Assembly: GCF_041714655.1 (NCBI RefSeq) | Contig: NZ_CP168219.1 | Coordinates: 1,364,001 to 1,428,000 of the forward strand | DNA from: Pseudoroseicyclus_A sp041714655 | GTDB taxonomy: Bacteria; Pseudomonadota; Alphaproteobacteria; Rhodobacterales; Rhodobacteraceae | Length of the DNA: 64,000 nt | Direction of reading: 5' to 3' | Shown here: positions 10,201 to 17,944 of the stretch, in pieces | Numbering within the stretch: position 1 is the first letter of the stretch | Layout: each line of letters opens with the position of its first letter | Notes under the pieces: generated by a model | Told to the model about the DNA's origin: nothing | What the model saw: the letters and a program-made list of their open reading frames with translations, nothing else | Database searches by the model: none | Program-made: the position numbers and the translations under genes

Positions 10201-10675
10201 TGAGCGGATAGCCGACCTCTGCCGCCTGCTCGCGGATGAGCGCCATGTCTTCGCCCAGCACCTCCGTCGCCGGGATGACCGGCACGCCGGCCTCGATGGC
10301 GACGCGGCGGGCGGAGGCCTTGTCGCCGAGGGCGCGCATGGTCTCGGCCTTCGGGCCGATGAAGGTGATGCCGGCGGCGTCGCAGGCATCGACGAAATCG
10401 GGGTTCTCGGAAAGAAGCCCGTAGCCCGGGTGGATCGCATCGGCGCCGGAGGCCTTGGCGACCCGGATGATCTCGGGGATCGAGAGGTAGGCGGCGACGG
10501 GGCCCATCCCCTCGCCGATCCGGTAGGCCTCGTCGGCCTTGAAGCGGTGGAGGCCCAGCTTGTCCTCCTCGGCGAAGACGGCGACCGTCTTCTTCCCCAT
10601 CTCGTTCGCGGCCCGCATGATGCGGATGGCGATCTCGCCCCGGTTGGCGATGAGGATTTTCTTGAAGTCGGCCAC
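7226..10675 (-). CDS. pyc: Pyruvate carboxylase
   Basis: The enzyme makes oxaloacetate from pyruvate, bicarbonate and ATP to refill the TCA cycle. The 1149-residue length matches single-chain pyruvate carboxylases. Domain order is visible: biotin carboxylase starting with ILIANRGEIAIRIMRAA, a carboxyltransferase domain starting with LLITDTAMRDGHQSLLATR, and a C-terminal biotinyl domain with the lysine in AMKM. The GTG start at 10675 puts VADFKKILIANRG at the N-terminus; the ORF is open for another 101 codons upstream, but that stretch is Pro/Arg-rich shadow. It is transcribed alone. Confidence 0.96.
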   Translation of the reverse strand: MADFKKILIANRGEIAIRIMRAANEMGKKTVAVFAEEDKLGLHRFKADEAYRIGEGMGPVAAYLSIPEIIRVAKASGADAIHPGYGLLSENPDFVDACDAAGITFIGPKAETMRALGDKASARRVAIEAGVPVIPATEVLGEDMALIREQAAEVGYPLMLKASWGGGGRGMRPIMNEEELETKVLEGRREAEAAFGNGEGYLEKMIQRARHVEVQILGDSHGNIYHLWERDCSVQRRNQKVVERAPAPYLSAAQRENLCNLGRQICAHVNYECAGTVEFLMDMDSGEFYFIEVNPRVQVEHTVTEEVTGIDIVRAQIMVAEGKSLMEATGKASQYDVTLQCHALQCRVTTEDPTNNFIPDYGRIGTYRSATGPGIRLDGGTAYSGAVITRYYDSLLTKVTARAPTPEMAIARMDRALREFRIRGVSTNIDFVINLLKHPTFLSNQYTTKFIDTTPELFDFRQRRDRATKILTYIADITVNGHPETEGRARPHAEAKPPKPPVSFSSDVPKGSADLLREGGVKAVQEWLLGSKPLLITDTAMRDGHQSLLATRMRSIDMVGAAPAYAQKMPGLFSVECWGGATFDVAYRFLQESPWKRLAHIRAAMPNILTQMLLRASNGVGYTNYPDNVVQFFVRQAAEEGVDVFRVFDSLNWVENMRVAMDAVVATGKICEAAICYTGDILDPARAKYDLKYYVGMAKELEAAGAQILGLKDMAGLLKPSAATQLIKALKDEISIPLHFHTHDTSGAAISTVLAAAAAGVDVVDAAMDSLSGNTSQPTLGSIVEALRHTERDTGLDIAAVREISNYWEAVRGQYAAFESGMQAPASEVYLHEMPGGQFTNLKAQARSLGLEDRWHEVAKTYADVNMMFGDIVKVTPSSKVVGDMALMMVSQGLTRAQVEDPATDVAFPDSVIDMMKGNLGQPPGGWPKALQEKVLKGEAPLTERPGALMKPTDLAAKRKELAEATGLELEEIADRDLAAYLMYPKVFTEYVARHQVYGPVRALPTKVFFYGMEPGDEISVEIDPGKTLEARLAAVGELQDDGEVRVFFELNGQPRTIRVPNRKAQGGKAAVPKADPANPAHIGAPMPGVVATIAAQPGMAVKKGDLLLTIEAMKMETGIHADRDGTVKSVHVSAGAQIDAKDLLVEMG

Positions 10676-10789
10676 GCCTTGTCCCCCGGGGCTGATTGCT
10701 GCGCAGCCCAGCCTAGCCATGCCGCGCTGCAGCGCAATCCCCTTCCGGCGGGGAAGTGTTGGCGCTAACGGCGGGGCGTGGGGGTGAGG

Positions 10790-10915
10790 GTGGCATGCGG
10801 GGGCTGCCGCCCCCGGCCCCCCGCCTCGGGGGGCGCTCGCGCCCCCCGAGATCCCCCCTGAGGATTTTTCGGGAGCAAAGACTGGGGGGCCGGGGCGCGG
10901 GGCGGGCGACGGCCG
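10790..10915. repeat. Dispersed GC-rich palindromic intergenic repeat, copy 1
   Basis: The gap between pyc and the MFS gene holds stacked inverted repeats (GGGGGCTGCCGCCCCC; CTCGGGGGGCG/CGCCCCCCGAG) followed by GAGGATTTTTC and GGAGCAAAGAC. The block GGAGCAAAGAC followed by a G-run and GGGGCGCGGG recurs at 50729-50765. It may act as a transcription terminator. No gene is visible in this gap. Confidence 0.6.
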
Positions 10916-10988
10916 GCGCGATGGAGGGCGCCAAATGAAAAGGGAGCGTCCCGGGGGGCGCTCCCTCTTCTCGATCAAGGGCGGGAGA

Positions 10989-12518
10989 TCACTCCGCGGG
11001 CTGGGCCTCGGGCTCCGGGCCGCGGCCGCGAAGCTTCGTCTCCTTCAGGCGGGTCGCGATGAGGATGCCCGTGAAGGCCAGCGCCGCGCCGATCAGGTAG
11101 TTCGGATGCAGCGCATGGGTGACGATCTCGGCCATCCGGTCGCGCACCTCCGCCGGCAGGCTGGCGAGCACGGCGGGGTCGAAGCCCTCGCCGGTAATCC
11201 CCGCGGGGGCGTTCTCGCCGATGCTGGCCGTCAGCCGCGCCGCGAAGATCGCGCCGAAGACCGCCGTGCCGACCGCCCCGCCGATCTGGCGGAACATGAT
11301 GCCGGCGGCCGTGGCCGTGCCCATCACCTCGCGGGCGACGGAGTTCTGCACCGCCGTCGTCACCACGGGGAAGATCTGCCCCATGCCGAGCCCGACGAAG
11401 AGGATGAAGATCGCCGTCATCCAGTAGGGCGTCGTCGCCGTGAGCGTCGACAGGAGCAGCATCCCCACCATCAGCGAGGTGAGGCCGATCAGCGGCAGGA
11501 TGAAATAGCGCCCGGTGCGGCCCATGTAGCGGCCGGCGAGCTGCGAGGAGATCATGATCCCCAGCGTCATCGGCAGGAGCTGCAGGCCCGAGATCGTCGG
11601 CGAGACGCCCTTGGCCACCTGCAGGTACATCGGCATGAAGGTGATCGCGCCGAACATCGCCGCCCCGCCGATCATGCCGATCATCGAGGTGACGACGAAG
11701 ACGTTCTGCCGGAAGAGCCCGAGCGGGATGATCGGCTCCGCGGCCCGCGATTCCGACCAGATGAAGCCGGCGAGGCCGAGGAGGATCGCGGCGCCGAGCA
11801 CGAAGGCCGGCATCGAGAGCCACGCGAATTCCCGCCCGCCGAGCGAGGTGAGAAGCACGACGCCGGTCAGGAGGATCGAGAGCGAGATCGCGCCCTCCCA
11901 GTCGATCCGGTGCTTCTTGCGCCGGCCGGTCGGCTTGAAGGCCGCGGCGAAGCCGAGCACGGCGAGAAGGCCGATCGGCAGGTTGATGTAGAAGATCCAG
12001 TGCCAGGACACGATCTCGACCAGGCCGCCGCCGATGAGCGGGCCGATCACGGAGGAGATCGAGAAGACGGCCGCGAAGACGCCCTGGAACTTGCCGCGGT
12101 CCTTCGGCGCGATCACGTCGCCGATGACCGAGAGGACGAGCACGAAGATGCCGCCGCCGCCCAGCCCCTGCAGCGCCCGGGCGAGGATCAGGAAGAGCAT
12201 GGAATTGGCCATGCCGCACAGGACCGAGCCGATGAGGAACAGCGTCACCGAGATGAACACCATGTTCCGCCGGCCGTAGAGGTCGCCGAGCTTGCCGTAG
12301 AGCGGCGCGACGATGGTCGAGGTCAGGAAATAGGCCGTCACCACCCAGCTCAGGTGCTCCACCCCGCCGAGATCGGCGACGATGGTGGGCAGGGCCGTGG
12401 AGACGATGGTCTGGTCCAGCGCCGCCAGCAGCATGAGCGTGGCGATGGAGGCAATGATGAGCCGGATGTTGCCCTGGTGGGGCTCCGGCGCGGCGTCGGT
12501 TGGAGGCATGTCGGTCAT
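10989..12518 (-). CDS. MFS multidrug exporter, DHA2/EmrB type
   Basis: A 509-residue protein with about 14 predicted membrane segments, the size and topology of DHA2 drug:proton antiporters. The first helix contains LAALDQTIVSTALPTI (motif D1), followed by the loop-2 motif GKLGDLYGRR and the motif-C-like SSVIGPLIGGGL. The substrate is not predictable. It is divergent from a MarR regulator with a palindrome between them, a standard pump/repressor arrangement. Confidence 0.9.
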   Translation of the reverse strand: MTDMPPTDAAPEPHQGNIRLIIASIATLMLLAALDQTIVSTALPTIVADLGGVEHLSWVVTAYFLTSTIVAPLYGKLGDLYGRRNMVFISVTLFLIGSVLCGMANSMLFLILARALQGLGGGGIFVLVLSVIGDVIAPKDRGKFQGVFAAVFSISSVIGPLIGGGLVEIVSWHWIFYINLPIGLLAVLGFAAAFKPTGRRKKHRIDWEGAISLSILLTGVVLLTSLGGREFAWLSMPAFVLGAAILLGLAGFIWSESRAAEPIIPLGLFRQNVFVVTSMIGMIGGAAMFGAITFMPMYLQVAKGVSPTISGLQLLPMTLGIMISSQLAGRYMGRTGRYFILPLIGLTSLMVGMLLLSTLTATTPYWMTAIFILFVGLGMGQIFPVVTTAVQNSVAREVMGTATAAGIMFRQIGGAVGTAVFGAIFAARLTASIGENAPAGITGEGFDPAVLASLPAEVRDRMAEIVTHALHPNYLIGAALAFTGILIATRLKETKLRGRGPEPEAQPAE

Positions 12519-12606
12519 GAGCGTACGGGGGATTCCGGGGAGGGGAGGGTTCGGCCCTCCCTATGCCCGGCGAATTTATGTGTCAACGGAACATTCTTGC
12601 TTACCG

Positions 12607-12617
12607 CAATTAAATTG
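12607..12617. promoter_or_regulatory. Candidate MarR operator
   Basis: CAATTAAATTG is an 11-bp palindrome in an AT-rich patch of an otherwise very GC-rich 152-bp intergenic region, midway between the divergent MFS and MarR starts. TTGACA overlaps its right half at 12615-12620. Confidence 0.4.
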
Positions 12618-12670
12618 ACAATCCGCCCCGGGCCGCGCATGTCTGTGCCGCAGACAGGAGACCGGCCCCC

Positions 12671-13219
12671 GTGACGCAGCACAGACTTTCACCGTTCCAG
12701 GAGGGCGTGCCGGAGCTGATCGCCGCCCACGGGCTCAGCGCGGCGGCGGCCTCTTCGCTCCTCGATCTGGATCTGGCGATGTTCCAGTGGTCGCGCCGGA
12801 TGCAGAAGGGCGAATGGGTGGCCGCGCTCCTCGGCCAGACCGGCGCGGATCTGGAGCTCACGCAGTTCCAGGCGCTCGCCGCGGTGGCGCGGCGTTGCCA
12901 TGCGCCGGGCGGCGGGGATCAGGCGACGGTGGGCGACCTTGCCGAGATGATGCAGATCACGCCGTCGCGCGCCTCGCGGCTCGCCGCCGAGCTCGTCGCC
13001 CGCGGCTATTTCCGCCGGGCCGCGGCGCAGGAGGACGGGCGCAAATCCTGCCTCGAGCTGACGCAGAAGGCCGAGACCTTTCTCGCCAGCTTCCGCCAGC
13101 ACAAGTGGGAGTTCCTGCTGTCGATCTACGAGAGCTGGCCGGAGGAGGACATCGCCACCTTCTCGCGGCTCTTCCGCCGCTATACGGACGGCGTCGCGCA
13201 GAAGCTGGCGCAGGGCTGA
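12671..13219 (+). CDS. MarR-family transcriptional regulator
   Basis: The 182-residue protein contains a winged helix (VGDLAEMMQITPSRASRLAAEL, then the wing with QEDGRKSCLELT) flanked by helices that would form the dimer interface. The GTG at 12671 is used. It is divergent from the MFS drug exporter and probably represses it. The N-terminal 40 residues before the core are longer than in small MarR proteins. Confidence 0.85.
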   Translation: MTQHRLSPFQEGVPELIAAHGLSAAAASSLLDLDLAMFQWSRRMQKGEWVAALLGQTGADLELTQFQALAAVARRCHAPGGGDQATVGDLAEMMQITPSRASRLAAELVARGYFRRAAAQEDGRKSCLELTQKAETFLASFRQHKWEFLLSIYESWPEEDIATFSRLFRRYTDGVAQKLAQG

Positions 13220-13279
13220 CGGAACAAAGGGCTGACGGAACTCGGGGCTGACGGCAAGTCCGCCGCCGTTAACTCTTCG

Positions 13280-13294
13280 GAACATTGCGGGAAC
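13280..13294. promoter_or_regulatory. LexA (SOS) box upstream of uvrD
   Basis: GAAC-ATTGCGG-GAAC is a perfect GAAC-N7-GAAC, the reverse complement of the alphaproteobacterial LexA site GTTC-N7-GTTC. It lies 42 bp upstream of the uvrD start codon. Confidence 0.7.
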
Positions 13295-13335
13295 GAAGGC
13301 TTTCCAGCCGCCGCACTTCCCGGTATCCTCCCCCC

Positions 13336-15672
13336 ATGAGCAGCGACCCCTTGCCCCTCAGCCAGCAGGCCATGGCGGCCCGTGGCGCGCCCTATCTCGA
13401 CGAGCTGAACCCCGCGCAGCGCGCGGCGGTGGAGGCGCTCGACGGCCCCGTTCTCATGCTCGCCGGTGCCGGCACCGGCAAGACCAAGGCGCTGACGACG
13501 CGCATCGGGCACCTGCTGCTGACCGGCCGCTGCCGGACCAATGAGATCCTCGCCGTGACCTTCACCAACAAGGCCGCCCGCGAGATGAAAAATCGCGTCG
13601 GCCGGCTCATGGGAGAGGCGGTGGAGGGGATGCCCTGGCTCGGCACCTTCCATGCGGTGAATGTGAAGCTCCTCCGCCGTCATGCCGAGCTGGTCGGGCT
13701 GAAGAGCAACTTCACCATCCTCGATACCGACGACCAGATCCGGCTCCTCAAGCAGCTCCTCGTCGCCGAGAACATCGACGACAAGCGCTGGCCGGCGCGG
13801 ATGCTCGCCGGCATCATCGACAACTGGAAGAACCGGGCGTGGACGCCCGACAAGGTGCCGGCCGGCGAGGCCTCCGCCTTCGACCGGCGCGGCGTGGCGC
13901 TCTATGGCCAGTACCAGGCGCGGCTGCGCGAGCTGAACGCCGTCGATTTCGGCGACCTCCTGCTGCACATGCTGACAATCTTCCAGACCCATGCCGATGT
14001 GCTCGCCCAGTATCAGCGCTGGTTCCGCTACATCCTGGTGGACGAGTATCAGGACACCAACGTCGCCCAGTATCTCTGGCTCCGCCTCCTCGCCCAGAGC
14101 CACCGCAACATCTGCTGCGTCGGCGATGACGACCAGTCGATCTACGGCTGGCGCGGGGCCGAGGTGGGCAACATCCTGCGGTTCGAGAAGGATTTCCCCG
14201 GGGCGAAGGTGATCCGGCTCGAGCAGAACTACCGCTCGACGCCGCATATCCTCGGCGCCGCCTCCGGCCTCATCGCCGCCAACAAGGGCCGGCTCGGCAA
14301 GACGCTCTGGACCGATGCGAACGAGGGCGAGAAGGTCCGCCTCATCGGCCATTGGGACGGCGAGGAGGAGGCGCGCTGGATCGGCGAGGAGATCGAGGCG
14401 ATGCAGGGCGGCACGCGCGGGATGGAGCCGATGTCGCTGGACGACATGGCCATCCTCGTGCGCGCCTCGCACCAGATGCGCGCCTTCGAGGATAGATTCC
14501 TGACCATCGGGCTCAACTACCGCGTCATCGGCGGCCCCCGCTTCTACGAGCGGCTCGAGATCCGCGATGCCATGGCCTATTTCCGCCTCGCCGTTTCGCT
14601 GGACGATGACCTTGCCTTCGAGCGCATCGTCAACACGCCGAAGCGCGGCCTCGGCGACAAGGCGGTGCAGACCATCCAGCGCACGGCGCGGGAGCTCGGC
14701 GTGTCGCTGGTGGAGGGCGCGCGGGCCTGCGTCGATAAAGGGCGGCTCTCCGGCAAGGGCGCGAAGGAGCTCGGGCGGCTGGTGCAGGGGCTAGACCGCT
14801 GGCATGGCCAGGTGGTTGCCGAGGCCGACACCCATGTCGAGCTCGCAGAGATGATCCTCGACGAATCGGGCTACACCGGCATGTGGCAGGCCGACAAGAC
14901 GCCGGAGGCGCCGGGGCGGCTCGAGAACCTCAAGGAGCTGGTCAAGGCTCTGGAGGAATTCGACAATCTGCAGGGCTTCCTCGAGCACGTGGCGCTCATC
15001 ATGGACAATGAGAGCGACGCGGAGGACGAGAAGGTCTCGATCATGACGCTCCACGCCGCCAAGGGGCTGGAGTTCCCCGCGGTGTTCCTGCCGGGCTGGG
15101 AAGACGGGCTCTTCCCCTCGCAGCGCTCGATGGACGAGAGCGGTTTGAAGGGCCTCGAGGAGGAGCGGCGGCTCGCCTATGTCGGTATCACCCGGGCGGA
15201 GCGGGTCTGCACGATCTCCTTCGCCGGCAACCGGCGGGTCTACGGGCAATGGCAGAGCGCCTTGCCCTCGCGCTTCATCGACGAATTGCCGGCCGAGCAT
15301 ATCGAGGTGCTGACGCCGCCCGGGCTCTACGGCGGCGGCTTCGGCGCCGCGGCGCCTTCCGCCGGGCCCTCGGCCGTGCAGGAGCGGGCGATGCGGGCGG
15401 ATGTCTACAACTCGCCGGGCTGGAAGCGGATGCAATCCCGCCAGACCCGGCCGATGGCGCAGCCGGGCGAGGCGCGGCACGTGACGATCGACCTCGAGGC
15501 CTCGTCGAGCTTCACGGAAGGCGAGCGCGTCTTCCACAAGAAGTTCGGTTACGGCGCCATCACCGGGATCGAGGGCGACAAGCTCGAGATCGCCTTCGAC
15601 AAGGCCGGCGTGAAGAACGTCGTGGCGCGGTTCGTAGTGAGTGCCGATCTGGCGGACGACATACCGTTTTGA
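13336..15672 (+). CDS. uvrD: ATP-dependent DNA helicase UvrD/PcrA
   Basis: This superfamily 1A 3'-5' helicase acts in nucleotide excision repair and mismatch repair and strips RecA. The 778 residues carry the motifs in order: Walker A GAGTGKT, VDEYQDTN, GDDDQSIYGWRGAE, EQNYRST, TLHAAKGLEF and AYVGITRAE. The C-terminal tail ends in a KKFGYGAITGIEGDKLEIAF segment, a small beta domain typical of UvrD/PcrA C-termini. The ATG at 13336 was chosen because the family start is close before the Q-motif region; 17 codons upstream are also open. A LexA box precedes it. Confidence 0.95.
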   Translation: MSSDPLPLSQQAMAARGAPYLDELNPAQRAAVEALDGPVLMLAGAGTGKTKALTTRIGHLLLTGRCRTNEILAVTFTNKAAREMKNRVGRLMGEAVEGMPWLGTFHAVNVKLLRRHAELVGLKSNFTILDTDDQIRLLKQLLVAENIDDKRWPARMLAGIIDNWKNRAWTPDKVPAGEASAFDRRGVALYGQYQARLRELNAVDFGDLLLHMLTIFQTHADVLAQYQRWFRYILVDEYQDTNVAQYLWLRLLAQSHRNICCVGDDDQSIYGWRGAEVGNILRFEKDFPGAKVIRLEQNYRSTPHILGAASGLIAANKGRLGKTLWTDANEGEKVRLIGHWDGEEEARWIGEEIEAMQGGTRGMEPMSLDDMAILVRASHQMRAFEDRFLTIGLNYRVIGGPRFYERLEIRDAMAYFRLAVSLDDDLAFERIVNTPKRGLGDKAVQTIQRTARELGVSLVEGARACVDKGRLSGKGAKELGRLVQGLDRWHGQVVAEADTHVELAEMILDESGYTGMWQADKTPEAPGRLENLKELVKALEEFDNLQGFLEHVALIMDNESDAEDEKVSIMTLHAAKGLEFPAVFLPGWEDGLFPSQRSMDESGLKGLEEERRLAYVGITRAERVCTISFAGNRRVYGQWQSALPSRFIDELPAEHIEVLTPPGLYGGGFGAAAPSAGPSAVQERAMRADVYNSPGWKRMQSRQTRPMAQPGEARHVTIDLEASSSFTEGERVFHKKFGYGAITGIEGDKLEIAFDKAGVKNVVARFVVSADLADDIPF

Positions 15673-15679
15673 GGTGGCC

Positions 15680-16321
15680 ATGTCTGGACGTTTTGACGAA
15701 GTTGACCATGCATTTCGAAGAGCGGAAACGTCTCTTGCAGAGCTGAAGAACTCTCAGTCCGGCTTTGAGTTAAAGAACTCTTGGGAAGATTTTCTCTCGC
15801 ATTTTGGTCGAACGATTGGGAGATTGATTGATGCGTGTGCCGAAGATCCTAAGGGAAGGCCCTTTGCAGCACGATTGAAGAATTCTAGCGCTAAGGATGA
15901 CATGGGGCTAGTTTACCTTAGAGAGGCCAGAAATCACTTTGAACATAGCCTGACGCCAGTGTCCGAGTATGGAGACGGTTTTTCTTCGCTAGGCGGCTTT
16001 GTGGGGTTGGGCCCCAATGTACAGGATGCCTATTTCTCCAACAACGTTTTTAATGGCGTCAACACCGGGACCTTTACTGTCTCTACTGACGGACAGGGGC
16101 GGATAAGCAAGCTAGTTAGCGACCGGCCAGTTCCCTTCAAATACCAGCCCGCTTCAATTCGCTTAAGAAGGATCCATTCTAGTAAGAAGAAGAGGTCATT
16201 CGATGTCCCCACTTCGTTGGGTGGCAAGGCGATTAGAATAGGGGACCCGATCTCTCTTGCAGAGGAGGCTGTGGAGTGGTTTCGGAGGGTTCGTCGGGAA
16301 GCGGGCGAACTTTTTCGTTAG
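15680..16321 (+). CDS. Low-GC orphan protein with an HEPN-like RN-x3-H motif
   Basis: A 213-residue protein starting 7 bp after uvrD, with GAGGTGG at the uvrD stop as ribosome binding site. Its base composition is close to half AT, strikingly unlike its neighbours, and it uses codons such as AAG/AAA, TTT and ATT that are rare around it; recent acquisition is likely. The N-terminal 95 residues look helical and contain YLREARNHFEH, where R84 and H89 give the R-x4-H spacing of HEPN-domain RNases. The C-terminal half is Gly/Ser-rich, probably beta. An HEPN relationship is a guess from the motif; no function is assigned. It converges on the LysE gene, and the two stops overlap. Confidence 0.8.
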   Translation: MSGRFDEVDHAFRRAETSLAELKNSQSGFELKNSWEDFLSHFGRTIGRLIDACAEDPKGRPFAARLKNSSAKDDMGLVYLREARNHFEHSLTPVSEYGDGFSSLGGFVGLGPNVQDAYFSNNVFNGVNTGTFTVSTDGQGRISKLVSDRPVPFKYQPASIRLRRIHSSKKKRSFDVPTSLGGKAIRIGDPISLAEEAVEWFRRVRREAGELFR

Positions 16322-16914
16322 TATTTGAGCACCGGCACCAGCGTCGCCACCAGCAGCACCGCCATGACGATGTTGAAGGCCCTGAGCCGCTTCCGGCCCT
16401 TCAGCACCTGCCCGGCGCCGACGCCGAGGGCGGCCCAGCTCGTCGTGCTGATGGTGGAGGAGAGGAGGAACGTCCCCGCCACCAGCGCCACGTCTCCCAC
16501 CCGGTGCCCGGCCGCATAGGCGGTCGTCGCCGTCATCGCCATCGCCCAGGCCTTGGGGTTGACCCATTGAAAGGCGGCGGCCTGCAGGAAGGTGAAGGGC
16601 CGGCCCCGCGCCTCCGGCGTGTCCTCCGGCGGAGCGGCGGTCGCGATCTTGAAGGCCAGCCAGAGCAGATAGGCGAGGGAGGCCCAGGTGAGCACCTGCT
16701 CCACCAGCGGGTAGCGCTCGAAGACCAGCGACAGGCCGAGCCCGACGCCGAGGACCATCACCGAGAAGCCGATGCCGACGCCCAGCATGTGCGGCACCGT
16801 CCGGCGGAAGCCGTAGTTGGCGCCCGAGGCCATGAGCATCAGGTTGTTCGGCCCCGGCGTCGTGCTGGAGGCGAGCGCGAAGAGCAGCGCGGCGAGGAAG
16901 AGTTGCAGGTCCAT
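16318..16914 (-). CDS. LysE/RhtB-family amino acid exporter
   Basis: The 198-residue membrane protein has about six predicted helices and the signature TTPGPNNLMLMASG in the first third, diagnostic of the LysE/RhtB family. The ATG at 16914 gives the normal family length; the frame is open further upstream but that part is the Lrp gene on the other strand. It is divergent from an Lrp/AsnC regulator, the usual controller of such exporters. Confidence 0.92.
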   Translation of the reverse strand: MDLQLFLAALLFALASSTTPGPNNLMLMASGANYGFRRTVPHMLGVGIGFSVMVLGVGLGLSLVFERYPLVEQVLTWASLAYLLWLAFKIATAAPPEDTPEARGRPFTFLQAAAFQWVNPKAWAMAMTATTAYAAGHRVGDVALVAGTFLLSSTISTTSWAALGVGAGQVLKGRKRLRAFNIVMAVLLVATLVPVLKY

Positions 16915-16949
16915 GCCGGTGAGAATGCGCTCGCCCGGGCGGCATGAAA

Positions 16950-16984
16950 TTGCAAAGATGCGGGCGCAGGAGCTTATGTTGCAA
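16950..16984. promoter_or_regulatory. Two TTGCAA boxes between lysE and lrp genes
   Basis: TTGCAA occurs at 16950-16955 and 16979-16984, 29 bp apart, in the short divergent region. Spaced AT-rich palindromes are plausible Lrp-family binding sites. The second would fall just inside the longer form of the regulator gene. Confidence 0.3.
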
Positions 16985-17440
16985 CGGATTGCCCGGATGG
17001 ACGCGATAGACCGCAGGATATTGCAGGAGCTGAGCGCCGACGGGCGGCTCACCAATCTGGCGCTCGCCGGGCGAGTCGGGCTCTCGCCCTCCGCCTGCCT
17101 GCGCCGGGTGCAGGAGCTGGAGCGCAAGGGCATCATCACAGGCTATCGCGCGGTGGTCGATCCCAAGGCGGCCGGGCGGGCGCTCGTCGTCTATGTGGCG
17201 ATCTCGCTTTCGGAGCATACCAAGGCCGCGCAGGCGGCCTTCGAGCGGCGGATCGAGCCGGCAGAGGAGGTCCGCGAATGCCACAACGTGACGGGGGCGT
17301 TCGAATACCTCCTGCGCGTCGAGGCGGAGGATCTCGCCGCCTACAAACGCTTCCATACCGAGGTCCTGGGGACGATTCCGGCGGTCCGCCAGATCACCAG
17401 CTACATCGTCATGGGCTCCGCGAAGGACGCCAGGGCCTGA
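16976..17440 (+). CDS. Lrp/AsnC-family transcriptional regulator
   Basis: The protein has an N-terminal winged helix (IDRRILQELSADGRLTN, then VGLSPSACLRRVQEL) and a C-terminal RAM ligand domain with VTGAFEYLLRVEAEDL. The ATG at 16976 has AGGAG three bases upstream (154 aa); the ATG at 16997 (147 aa) begins with the family-typical MDAIDRRIL but lacks a clear ribosome site, so the start is uncertain. It probably senses an amino acid and controls the divergent exporter. Confidence 0.9.
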   Translation: MLQRIARMDAIDRRILQELSADGRLTNLALAGRVGLSPSACLRRVQELERKGIITGYRAVVDPKAAGRALVVYVAISLSEHTKAAQAAFERRIEPAEEVRECHNVTGAFEYLLRVEAEDLAAYKRFHTEVLGTIPAVRQITSYIVMGSAKDARA

Positions 17441-17502
17441 GTCGCGGCAGAAACATCACGGTTTTATGTCAGCCCGTGAAGTAAAAAGGGGGTCCTCCGC
17501 CT

Positions 17503-17546
17503 AAAAAAGCGGCGGCGGCACCCGGGAGGAGGTGGGTGCCGCCGCC
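17503..17546 (-). terminator. Last CcsR hairpin doubling as intrinsic terminator
   Basis: On the minus strand the final hairpin has a 13-bp perfect stem (arms 17546-17534 and 17523-17511) around the CCTCCTCCC loop. It is followed after two bases by six Ts (17508-17503), giving a Rho-independent terminator for the ccaF1-ccsR transcript. Confidence 0.75.
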
Positions 17547-17936
17547 TGAACACGTGTCCCGGGAGGAGGTGGGACCGCGCTTGGATGAGCGCACACCGGG
17601 AGGAGGTGGCGGCGCTCCCGAACGTCGCGGCGGGAGGAGGTGCCGCGCGCCCGGATCTGGGTGGCGGCAGCGCGGGAGGAGGATGCGCTGCCGCCGGTAT
17701 TGGAAGCCCGGGAGGAGGTGGGCCCCAAAACTTGAAACTTGCGCGACGGCACCCGGGAGGAGGTGGGTGCCGCCGCATCAGGCCTGACGCTCCGGGAGGA
17801 GGTGGAGCGCCGGTCTATTCCGTGGCGGCGGCATCCGGGAGGAGGTGGATGCCGCCGCTTTGGTCAGGACCCGTCCAGGGAGGAGGAGGGACGGGGCCGA
17901 ACCGGGACCGGGCAGGGAGGAGGACGCCCGGATCCC
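17503..17936 (-). ncRNA. Tandem array of 11 CcsR/cuckoo-type hairpins with CCUCCUCCC loops
   Basis: Eleven stem-loops occur in about 430 bp, each with the same loop, read on the minus strand as CCTCCTCCC. The plus-strand complement GGGAGGAGG lies at 17524, 17561, 17598, 17632, 17674, 17710, 17755, 17794, 17837, 17878 and 17915 (spacing 34-45 bp). Stem sequences differ between units but are self-complementary, for example 13 of 13 bp around 17524, 11 of 11 around 17674 and 12 of 12 around 17837; units at 17561, 17598 and 17710 have weaker stems. Identical loops with compensating stems show selection on RNA structure. The loop is an anti-Shine-Dalgarno sequence, as in CcsR1-4 of Rhodobacter sphaeroides, which follow a DUF1127 gene; here too a 71-codon DUF1127 gene ends 9 bp upstream. 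Co-transcription and processing into several sRNAs is inferred from that relative. Confidence 0.88.
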
Positions 17937-17944
17937 GAAAACTG

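Noticed and set aside
10676..10978. N-terminal extension of pyruvate carboxylase
   Set aside because: The 101 codons before GTG 10675 are Pro/Arg-rich and cover an intergenic palindromic repeat; the enzyme family begins at the chosen start.
17524..17923. CRISPR array
   Set aside because: The constant part is only 9-10 bases and sits in the loop of individually self-complementary stems, spacing varies from 34 to 45, and there are no cas genes.
17524..17923. G-quadruplex cluster or a run of ribosome binding sites on the plus strand
   Set aside because: GGGAGGAGG could do either, but the conserved stems around each copy, the DUF1127 gene upstream on the minus strand and the terminal T-run on that strand favour the minus-strand RNA.
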